A DNA stretch of 9,528 bases from Anaerolineales bacterium (GTDB lineage Bacteria; Chloroflexota; Anaerolineae; Anaerolineales; E44-bin32): positions 1 to 9,528 of the forward strand of contig JAHFAU010000066.1 in assembly GCA_023250385.1 (NCBI GenBank). Direction: 5' to 3'. The position numbers and the translations under genes are program-made. Below, piece by piece: positions 1 to 5,714 of this stretch. Every line of letters begins with the position of its first letter. Position 1 is the stretch's first letter. The notes beneath the pieces are model-generated. The model did no database searches. It saw nothing but the letters and a program-made list of their open reading frames with translations, and had not been told where the DNA came from.

Positions 1-1
1 G

Positions 2-268
2 AACCGCGAAAACGCCATGCGGGTACTGCGGGCGAAGCTGCTGGATCTGGAGCGCCAGAAGCGGGAGGAGCAGCTGGCAGCGATCAAGGGTCAGCACGTG
101 AGTGCCGAATGGGGTAGCCAAATCCGATCGTACGTGCTCCACCCCTATCAGCTGGTCAAGGACCATCGCACCGGCCTGGAACTCAGTAACCCGGCTGCAG
201 TGCTGGACGGCGACCTGGACGAGCTTATCTCGGCCTTTCTGAAGACCCAAACCATTGCCCCGGGCTAG
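2..268 (+). CDS. prfB: Peptide chain release factor 2, C-terminal fragment
   Basis: This is the last 88 codons of RF2, which enters the ribosomal A site at UGA and UAA stop codons and triggers release of the finished protein. The frame is open from base 2, so the gene begins outside the window. The visible part carries the family's C-terminal signature: an N-R-E-x-A-M helix start, a charged helix, then W-G-S-Q-I-R-S-Y-V-L-H-P-Y, V-K-D-H-R-T-G and V-L-D-G-D-L-D. The H-P-Y-Q and K-D-H-R-T-G wording is typical of RF2 rather than RF1. The GGQ catalytic loop, the SPF stop-reading motif and any programmed frameshift site lie upstream and cannot be seen. The ATG at 17 is an internal Met codon, not the start. 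secG follows 137 bases later on the same strand but appears to have its own promoter element. Confidence 0.95.
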   Translation, partial: NRENAMRVLRAKLLDLERQKREEQLAAIKGQHVSAEWGSQIRSYVLHPYQLVKDHRTGLELSNPAAVLDGDLDELISAFLKTQTIAPG

Positions 269-373
269 AGCGCCCGTCGGTCTCCTCGGACCAATGCTCA
301 CGCCCAGCCTGTAATTGACGGAAGATGGCTATGCGCTTTCGAGGTCTCCGCGAGGACCGGTCCGAGTGCACTA

Positions 374-385
374 TGCTATAATCCC
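374..385 (+). promoter_or_regulatory. Extended -10 promoter element before secG
   Basis: TGC directly precedes a perfect TATAAT (377-382), which is the TGn extended -10 form, and CCC follows. No good -35 is seen at 16-18 bases upstream, as expected for an extended -10. A start of transcription near 389 would leave a leader of only about 17 bases before the secG ATG. The same nine bases TATAATCCC recur before the S1 gene and the phosphomutase gene. Inferred, not measured. Confidence 0.6.
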
Positions 386-405
386 CCGCCGCTAAGCGCG
401 GCAGC

Positions 406-633
406 ATGTCTACCTACCTGAACCTGGCGCTGGTCATCGTGTCAATCGCACTGATCGTGCTGGTGCTGCTGCAAAGCAAGGGAGCCGGGCTCGGGGGCCT
501 GGGGGGCGGCGATTTTGGCGGCAGTGGATACCACGTACGGCGTGGGGTAGAGCGCCTGGCCTTCAACCTCACCATCGTTCTCAGCTTACTCTATTTCTTG
601 CTCGCTCTCCTCAGCGTCACATTGGGCGGTTAG
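406..633 (+). CDS. secG: Preprotein translocase subunit SecG
   Basis: SecG is the small accessory subunit of the SecYEG channel in the cytoplasmic membrane and assists SecA-driven protein export. The 75-residue protein has the family layout: a first membrane helix (about residues 4-23), the L-L-Q-S-K-G-A-G-L motif, a glycine-rich cytoplasmic loop (about 26-41), then a second membrane helix (about 51-73). The length is normal. The start is the ATG at 406. It lacks a visible Shine-Dalgarno sequence; the bases before it form a small GC-rich inverted repeat instead. The gene lies after prfB and only 17 bases before a solute-binding protein gene, with which it is probably co-transcribed from the TATAAT element at 377. 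Recognition is secure; the operon reading is an inference from spacing. Confidence 0.93.
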   Translation: MSTYLNLALVIVSIALIVLVLLQSKGAGLGGLGGGDFGGSGYHVRRGVERLAFNLTIVLSLLYFLLALLSVTLGG

Positions 634-650
634 GTCCCGCTCCTCTCACC

Positions 651-2348
651 ATGCGTAAGATCGGCTGGCAGCTTGCGATCGCCGTCGGTGGCCTGCTGCT
701 CGTCCTGGGCCTGCTGCTCGGGCAGACCCCTGGCCCAGAAGCTGATCTCCTGCAGCCTGTTCAAGGAGGTTCATACGCCGAAGCCTTGATCGGTCGCCCG
801 GTCCGCTTGAACCCGTTGCTCGATCGCTACAACCAGGCCGACCGTGACATCGATCGGCTGATTTATGGAAGCCTGATCCGATTCAACTCTCGAGGCGAAC
901 CGGTCCCGGAACTGGCCGAGAAATGGGCTATTTCGGCGGATGCGACCCTCTACAACTTCACCCTGCGGGCGGATGTCCGCTGGCACGACGGCGAGCCGGT
1001 CACGGCGGACGATGTGATCTTCACCTTCTCCAAGTTCAAGGAAGGTGGATTACCCGGGGACGACGACCTGCAATCCCTCTGGCAGGAGATCGAGATCGTC
1101 AAGCTGGATGATAGGAACGTTCAGTTTCAGCTCCCTGAGAGCTACGCCCCCTTTCTGGACTATCTCACGGTCGGACTGCTGCCCGACCACTTGCTGCGGG
1201 GTGTCTCCGCCGCTGAGCTCGTCGACCACCCATTCAACCGGGAGCCGATTGGGAGCGGACCGTTCAAGTTCGAGAGTTTCTTGCTCTCCGAGGACGGCCA
1301 GGTCAGCGGCGTCAGCCTGACTGGGTTTGAGCAGTTTGCTCCTGGCCGGCCGTTCCTTGAGCGGATTGAGTTCCGTTTTTTCGATGACTCTCAGGCTGCC
1401 CTGCAAGCATTCCGGGACGGAATTGTCGATGGAATCGGAAACGTCACCAACGATATCCTCGGCGCAGTTCTCGCAGAGCCCGGGCTCAACCTGTATTCGG
1501 CTCGCGCTCCCCAGACTGCGACTGTCTTCCTCAACAATCGAAGCACCGATAAGCCATTCCTGGCTCAGAAGGAGTTCCGCCAAGCGCTCCTCCTGGCGGT
1601 CAATCGCGAGCAAATCATCGGAGCCATTTTGGACGGCCAGGGTCTGCCGGCCGCGAGTCCAATCCTCCCCGGCAACTGGGCCTATGTCGACGGGCTGGAT
1701 CCGCTTCCGTATGATCCGGAGTTAGCGGCCGATATACTGACCGACCTGGGTTGGGAGCTACCAGTCGGGGTCGCCCCCGGGACACCGGAGTACGTCCGCT
1801 CGGACGGGGAAAGTGAGCTTTCATTCGAGCTTGCCTATCCCCAAATTGCGCCGTATGAGCAGCTGGCGGCCATGTTGCAGGCCGCCTGGTCAGAAATTGG
1901 AATCCGGGCCGAGTTGACGTCCGTTCCGGCCGAGCAGATTCTTCCGGAGCTTTTGGAACCCCGGCGCTTCGAGGCCGTTTTGACCGAGATCGATACTGCC
2001 CAGCTTGCTGATCCGGATCCCTATCCTTTCTGGCACGACTCGCAGGTCGAGACCGGGCAAAATTACTCCGGATACCAAGATCGCAACATCAGCATCTGGC
2101 TCGAGCAGGCCCGCACCACGCCGGACCCCCGCCGCCGCCAAGCACTGTACCGTGATTTCCAATACCGGTTTCGGGATCAGGTCCCGGCGCTGCTGCTTTT
2201 CCACCCGATCTACAACTATGCGGTCCGCGCCGAAGTGCGCGGGGCGAACATCGGCCCAATTCAAGACCCGAGCGATCGGTTTCAGCAGATCGCCCAGTGG
2301 TATGTGCTGATTCGGCGCGGGTTCACGACGACCGAAAGGGCCGGATGA
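651..2348 (+). CDS. ABC transporter substrate-binding protein, family 5 (peptide/nickel type)
   Basis: A 565-residue extracytoplasmic binding protein of the DppA/OppA family, which captures oligopeptides, nickel complexes or similar solutes for an ABC importer. An N-terminal hydrophobic helix (about residues 5-24) acts as signal peptide or anchor. The family signature follows at about 86-122: P-E-L-A-E-K-W, D-x-x-x-Y-N-F-x-L-R, W-H-D-G-E-P-V-T-A-D-D-V. Later segments also fit the fold, such as F-L-N-N-R-S (about 290) and F-R-Q-A-L-L-L-A-V-N-R-E-Q-I. There is no lipobox cysteine; I see no cysteine anywhere in the protein, so it is not a typical lipoprotein. It follows secG by 17 bases with no recognisable ribosome-binding site. 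No permease or ATPase genes are adjacent, so the transporter partner must be encoded elsewhere or the protein acts alone. The ligand cannot be read from sequence. Confidence 0.9.
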   Translation: MRKIGWQLAIAVGGLLLVLGLLLGQTPGPEADLLQPVQGGSYAEALIGRPVRLNPLLDRYNQADRDIDRLIYGSLIRFNSRGEPVPELAEKWAISADATLYNFTLRADVRWHDGEPVTADDVIFTFSKFKEGGLPGDDDLQSLWQEIEIVKLDDRNVQFQLPESYAPFLDYLTVGLLPDHLLRGVSAAELVDHPFNREPIGSGPFKFESFLLSEDGQVSGVSLTGFEQFAPGRPFLERIEFRFFDDSQAALQAFRDGIVDGIGNVTNDILGAVLAEPGLNLYSARAPQTATVFLNNRSTDKPFLAQKEFRQALLLAVNREQIIGAILDGQGLPAASPILPGNWAYVDGLDPLPYDPELAADILTDLGWELPVGVAPGTPEYVRSDGESELSFELAYPQIAPYEQLAAMLQAAWSEIGIRAELTSVPAEQILPELLEPRRFEAVLTEIDTAQLADPDPYPFWHDSQVETGQNYSGYQDRNISIWLEQARTTPDPRRRQALYRDFQYRFRDQVPALLLFHPIYNYAVRAEVRGANIGPIQDPSDRFQQIAQWYVLIRRGFTTTERAG

Positions 2349-2360
2349 GCGCCGGCCCGA

Positions 2361-2372
2361 TGATATAATCCC
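2361..2372 (+). promoter_or_regulatory. Extended -10 promoter element before the S1-domain gene
   Basis: TGA then a perfect TATAAT (2364-2369) then CCC lies in the 42-base gap after the solute-binding protein gene. This is again the TGn extended -10 form with no convincing -35. Transcription starting near 2376 would give a leader of about 15 bases before the ATG at 2391. The match with the elements at 377 and 7752 runs over nine bases, which strengthens the case that all three are promoters. Confidence 0.6.
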
Positions 2373-2390
2373 GGCCTTCGATCCCCAGGC

Positions 2391-3110
2391 ATGAGCGAAC
2401 GCAAACTCGAAAACATTCAACCTGGCGACCGGGTGAGCGGGACCGTAACCAGCGTGGAGCTGGCCGGCGCCTTCGTGGACATCGGCGTTGAAGCCCCGGG
2501 GTTCCTTCACATCTCGCGGCTAAAGTCAGGGAAGGTCAATCGGGTCGAGGACGTCCTGGCGCCCGGCCAGAATGTTGAACTCTGGGTCAGCCGAGTGGAT
2601 CCTGTGGCTCAGCGCCTCGAACTCAGCATGATCCGACCCGTAACCCTTAACTGGGGCCAAATCCAACCCGGAATGCAATTGCGTGGGGAGGTCATCCGGA
2701 TTGAAGCCTTCGGCGCATTTGTGGAGGTTGGCGCCGAGCGACCCGGTCTAGTCCACGTGAGCGAGATCAGCGACGAGTATGTTCGCGATCCGCGGGAGCA
2801 GATCCGAGTCGGTGAGGAGTTGGCTGTGACGGTTCTGGAGGTTGACCGAAAGAAGAAACAGATTCGCCTCAGCCTTAAGGCCGCCCAGTTAGAGGAAGTG
2901 CTCGAGCCGGAAGAGGAGCAACAGCTTCCGACCGCGATGGAACTGGCATTGCGCCAAGCCCTGGAGGCCTCCCCACCCGGCCGGAGCACCGAGAAACGCA
3001 GGGCCAAAGCCGGTCAACCCCGCGATGAATTGGAGGACATCCTGGCGCGAACCCTGTCATCCAGATTGCGAACCTCGACCGAGGGGTCGGAGTCAGAAGA
3101 GAACAAGTAG
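2391..3110 (+). CDS. Protein with two S1 RNA-binding domains
   Basis: A 239-residue cytoplasmic protein with two tandem S1 (OB-fold) domains, which bind single-stranded RNA. Domain 1 spans about residues 11-80 (G-D-R-V-S-G-T-V, G-A-F-V-D-I-G, G-F-L-H-I-S, R-L-E-L-S-M). Domain 2 spans about 93-163 (G-M-Q-L-R-G-E-V, G-A-F-V-E-V-G, G-L-V-H-V-S-E-I-S, K-K-Q-I-R-L-S-L-K). The remaining ~75 residues are charged and probably disordered. Ribosomal protein bS1 of proteobacteria has six such domains, so this is a short relative; whether it serves as the organism's bS1 or as a separate RNA-binding factor cannot be told here. The ATG at 2391 has no clear Shine-Dalgarno. The gene has its own TATAAT element and ends in a hairpin facing convergent genes. 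Confidence 0.85.
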   Translation: MSERKLENIQPGDRVSGTVTSVELAGAFVDIGVEAPGFLHISRLKSGKVNRVEDVLAPGQNVELWVSRVDPVAQRLELSMIRPVTLNWGQIQPGMQLRGEVIRIEAFGAFVEVGAERPGLVHVSEISDEYVRDPREQIRVGEELAVTVLEVDRKKKQIRLSLKAAQLEEVLEPEEEQQLPTAMELALRQALEASPPGRSTEKRRAKAGQPRDELEDILARTLSSRLRTSTEGSESEENK

Positions 3111-3131
3111 CGGCGCCCGGATGGGCGCCGC
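3110..3131. terminator. Perfect hairpin between convergent genes
   Basis: Bases 3110-3118 and 3123-3131 pair as an unbroken 9-bp GC-rich stem with a GGAT loop. The stem starts on the last base of the S1 gene's stop codon. The opposing gene ends at 3159, so one hairpin could serve transcripts from both sides. No T-run follows on either strand, so it may be a weak intrinsic terminator or an mRNA 3'-end stabiliser. Confidence 0.5.
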
Positions 3132-3150
3132 TAATACTCCAGGAATAAGC

Positions 3151-3164
3151 GCCTGACGTCAGGC
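3151..3164. repeat. 14-bp perfect palindrome over the small acidic gene's stop codon
   Basis: GCCTGAC is followed directly by its reverse complement GTCAGGC. The palindrome contains the TGA stop (3159-3161) of the minus-strand gene and has no spacer, so it would make only a short RNA hairpin. It could be a protein-binding dyad, part of the termination region, or chance. Confidence 0.3.
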
Positions 3165-3407
3165 TTCCTCTTCTTCGGCCCAAGTATCGTCTTCCTCTTC
3201 ATCTTCCTCGCCCTTGTACAGCTCCTCGTCATCATCCTCCCAGATCTCTTCCAACTCTTCCTCGTTGATGTCTTCGTCCGCGCCGACCTCAGCGACGTGG
3301 GTGTAGGTCATACAGCCCTCGTCCGGGTCGATCTCGACCGTGGAGGCTCCGCAGTAACCGCCCTCCAAGAAAACACAGTCGATATAGTGGCAGCGAATCC
3401 TAGGCAA
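3159..3407 (-). CDS. Small four-cysteine protein with acidic tail (DUF1540-like)
   Basis: An 82-residue protein of unknown function. Residues 1-35 hold four cysteines at positions 6, 11, 19 and 32, spaced C-x4-C-x7-C-x12-C, around G-G-Y-C and V-E-I-D-P. This resembles the small metal-binding DUF1540 type and probably binds one zinc ion. From about residue 43 the chain is extremely acidic, with about 26 Asp/Glu in the last 40 residues. The start is TTG at 3405-3407, chosen because a strong GGAGGA lies just upstream (3411-3416) and because the cysteine motif begins at once. It follows rel by 27 bases and is probably co-transcribed with it. The protein is likely cytoplasmic, having no signal or membrane segment. 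The family match is from memory of the cysteine pattern and is tentative; that it is a real gene is well supported. Confidence 0.78.
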   Translation of the reverse strand: MPRIRCHYIDCVFLEGGYCGASTVEIDPDEGCMTYTHVAEVGADEDINEEELEEIWEDDDEELYKGEEDEEEDDTWAEEEEA

Positions 3408-3410
3408 GCG

Positions 3411-3416
3411 TCCTCC
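3411..3416 (-). promoter_or_regulatory. Strong ribosome-binding site fixing a TTG start
   Basis: On the minus strand this reads GGAGGA, three bases before the TTG at 3407. It is the clearest Shine-Dalgarno in the window, and no ATG or GTG lies at a suitable distance, so it decides the start of the small cysteine protein. Confidence 0.7.
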
Positions 3417-3434
3417 GTCGGATGGTCTTTGGTC

Positions 3435-5597
3435 TCACCCAGGCTGGACGCGGCGTGCTTCCAGCACGTTTGGGAGGGCCTCCAGGCGATTCAGAAGCCT
3501 GCTCAATTGGGCTAGGTCGGTGATTCCCATCACCAGATCAAAAATCGCGAGACTCTCCGTGGTCGAAACATGGATTGAGGACATATTAATACCCTCATTT
3601 GTCACCAACGTCGATACGTCTCGCATGAGGCCATCCCGGTCGTAGGCCCGAATCCGAACTGACACGGAATAGGTTTGCTTGGCCTGTCCCCACGAGACGC
3701 TGACCAGCCGTTCCTTCTCTTTCATACGCAGCACATTTGGGCAATCTTGGCGGTGGATGGTAGCCCCCCGGCCGCGGGTGACGTATCCGATAATCGGATC
3801 GCCCGGCATCGGGCTGCAGCATAGCCCGAGCTTGGTGAGCAATCCGCTTAGACCCAAGACCTGCACTTCTTCGGCGCTATGCACAGGCGCTGGCCGGCGC
3901 TCGACTTGCGGGGCGAAGCCGAGTTTGGCTTCGTCACGTTCCACGACCCGCTTGACGATTTTTCCAAGATTGATATCGCCTACCCCGACCGCGGCGTAAA
4001 GATCGTCACCGCCGGAAAAATTCAAATCCTGAGCGAGCTTGTCGATCTGGATCCCGTCGATTCCGAGCCGGCGCAGCTCGCGCTCGACGAGCAGCCGACC
4101 GTGGGTGAGGTTCTGTTCTCGGTCCTGCTTGCGGAACCACTGCCGAATCTTGGTTCGAGCCCGCTGGCTGCGCACCATCTCAAGGCTTGGATTGAGCCAG
4201 TCCCGGCTCGGCCCACCGCGCTTGGCGGTCAGGATTTCTACCGAATCACCGGTCTTTAGCCGGGTGTCGAGGCTGACCAACTTGCCGCTGACCTTTGCCC
4301 CACGGCAGCGGTGGCCGATTTCGGTGTGGATGTGATAAGCGAAGTCGATCGGAGTCGAACCGCCCGGCAGATCGATGATGTCGCCGCGCGGGGTGAAGGC
4401 GTACACTCGATCCTCAAACACGTCCGACTTCATCGCATCGACGAAATCGCCCGCGTCGGTTACGTCTTGGCGCCACTCCATTAGTTTGCGGAGCCAATTG
4501 ACTCGACGCTCAAACCCATCGTCGCGGACCCGTCCCTCCTTGTAGCGCCAGTGGGCTGCGATTCCGAACTCGGCATTCTCGTGCATCTCGGGGGTCCGGA
4601 TTTGCACCTCCAATGTCTTCCCGTCTTCGAAAATCACGCCGGTATGCAGCGACTGGTAAAAGTTGTCTTTAGGAGTCGCCACGTAGTCATCGAAGGTTCC
4701 TGGCACCGGTCTCCATTGCTTGTGGATTACGCCGAGCGCCAGGTAGCAGTCCGATTCGGAGGCCACCAAGATCCGCACGCCCCGCACATCGAATACCTCC
4801 TCGAAGGCCAAGCCCTTGCGTTCCATCTTGCGAAAGATTGAGTACAGATGCTTCGGCCTCCCCTCTACTTCTGCTGTAATTCCGTTTGTCCCCAGCAGAC
4901 TTTGGACCTGCTGAGTGATATGACGCATATTACCTTCGCGGTCCGGGCGGCGGCTATCCATCCTTTCGGCCAGATTCTTGTACTCCTCCGGATATACGTA
5001 GCGGAAGGCCAGATCTTCAAGTTCCCACTTCACCTGCCAGATTCCGAGCCGGCTGGCGAGCGGAGCAAAGATTTCCAGGGTCTCATCCGCGATGCTCTCC
5101 CGCTTTTCTTTGGGCAAGTGCGAGAGGGTTCGCATGTTGTGCAAGCGGTCGGCCAGCTTGATCACGACCACCCGCACGTCCTCACCCATTGCCAGAAACG
5201 TCTTACGCAGGGTTTCCTTGGCCAACTCGCCCTTGGAGGCCCGATCAGCCTTACCCGGTCCCTCGCTCTGGCTTACCCGCGGCAGCTGGGCCAGCTTGGT
5301 CACCCCGTCGACCAGGGCGGCCACTTCCTTCCCAAACTCCTGGTTGATTTCTTCTAGCGTGACCGATGAGTCTTCCACCGTGTCATGCAGCAAGGCCGCG
5401 ACCACGGTGGGGATTGGAGCGCCAAGCTCGGCCATGATCGTGGCCACGGCCACACAGTGGTTGATGTACGGTTCGCCGGAAGCCCGCTTCTGTCCTTTGT
5501 GAGCCCGGCCGGCAAACAGATGGGCGCGCTCAATCCGTTCGCGATCAGCGGGCGAAGTGGTCTCTGGGAGGGCGTCGAGCAGTCGTTGGAGTTTCAC
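3435..5597 (-). CDS. rel: Bifunctional (p)ppGpp synthetase/hydrolase, Rel/SpoT family
   Basis: Makes and degrades the stringent-response alarmone (p)ppGpp. The 720 residues carry every domain of long RelA/SpoT homologues. The hydrolase HD domain (about 20-160) has H47, H71-D72, E75-D76, and D150/N154 in K-L-A-D-R-L-H-N-M. The synthetase domain (about 245-355) has R-P-K (247-249), D270, Y-Q-S-L-H-T (314-319), V-Q-I-R-T (331-335) and G-I-A-A-H-W. The TGS domain spans about 396-457, a CC/H/C zinc-finger-like region has C593, C594, H615 and C619, and an ACT domain ends the protein (about 645-718). Residues 301-304 read T-F-D-D, where bifunctional enzymes usually have R-x-K-D and E. coli RelA has E-x-D-D. 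The hydrolase residues look intact, so it should work both ways. The start is GTG at 5595-5597 with a weak AGGG upstream. A promoter lies immediately before it. Confidence 0.95.
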   Translation of the reverse strand: MKLQRLLDALPETTSPADRERIERAHLFAGRAHKGQKRASGEPYINHCVAVATIMAELGAPIPTVVAALLHDTVEDSSVTLEEINQEFGKEVAALVDGVTKLAQLPRVSQSEGPGKADRASKGELAKETLRKTFLAMGEDVRVVVIKLADRLHNMRTLSHLPKEKRESIADETLEIFAPLASRLGIWQVKWELEDLAFRYVYPEEYKNLAERMDSRRPDREGNMRHITQQVQSLLGTNGITAEVEGRPKHLYSIFRKMERKGLAFEEVFDVRGVRILVASESDCYLALGVIHKQWRPVPGTFDDYVATPKDNFYQSLHTGVIFEDGKTLEVQIRTPEMHENAEFGIAAHWRYKEGRVRDDGFERRVNWLRKLMEWRQDVTDAGDFVDAMKSDVFEDRVYAFTPRGDIIDLPGGSTPIDFAYHIHTEIGHRCRGAKVSGKLVSLDTRLKTGDSVEILTAKRGGPSRDWLNPSLEMVRSQRARTKIRQWFRKQDREQNLTHGRLLVERELRRLGIDGIQIDKLAQDLNFSGGDDLYAAVGVGDINLGKIVKRVVERDEAKLGFAPQVERRPAPVHSAEEVQVLGLSGLLTKLGLCCSPMPGDPIIGYVTRGRGATIHRQDCPNVLRMKEKERLVSVSWGQAKQTYSVSVRIRAYDRDGLMRDVSTLVTNEGINMSSIHVSTTESLAIFDLVMGITDLAQLSRLLNRLEALPNVLEARRVQPG

Positions 5598-5614
5598 CGG
5601 ACCCTATTGCGCAC

Positions 5615-5643
5615 AGTATAGCCAGTGGCCGGCTGGCCTTCAA
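5615..5643 (-). promoter_or_regulatory. Candidate sigma70-type promoter of rel
   Basis: On the minus strand TTGAAG (5638-5643) and TATACT (5615-5620) are separated by exactly 17 bases, close to the TTGACA/TATAAT consensus (4 of 6 and 5 of 6 matches). Transcription would start about 10 bases before the GTG of rel. This would let rel and the small acidic gene be expressed apart from the upstream ribosomal protein genes. The rest of the 117-base gap holds only short GC-rich inverted repeats and no T-tract terminator. Confidence 0.55.
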
Positions 5644-5714
5644 GTAGTCCCCCAGGGCATGCTGGCCCAGCGGGCAGGCTGCTGGAGGAAACTTTCCGCC
5701 GCGATCGGGTCGGG

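Noticed and set aside
279..292. GGTC...GACC stem after prfB as a terminator
   Set aside because: Only four base pairs and no T-run follow; too weak to call.
354..363. GGACCGGTCC palindrome upstream of the secG -10
   Set aside because: A ten-base palindrome of this composition is common in GC-rich DNA and nothing else supports an operator here.
225..407. 60-codon minus-strand frame between prfB and secG
   Set aside because: Arginine- and serine-rich shadow-like composition, no ribosome-binding site, and it covers the secG promoter element.
1050..1613. Antisense open frame within the solute-binding protein gene
   Set aside because: No recognisable motif or ribosome-binding site, and the opposite strand is a clear family 5 binding protein.
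1890..2510. Minus-strand open frame spanning the end of the binding protein gene and the start of the S1 gene
   Set aside because: It crosses two real genes and a promoter element and shows no domain; a shadow frame.
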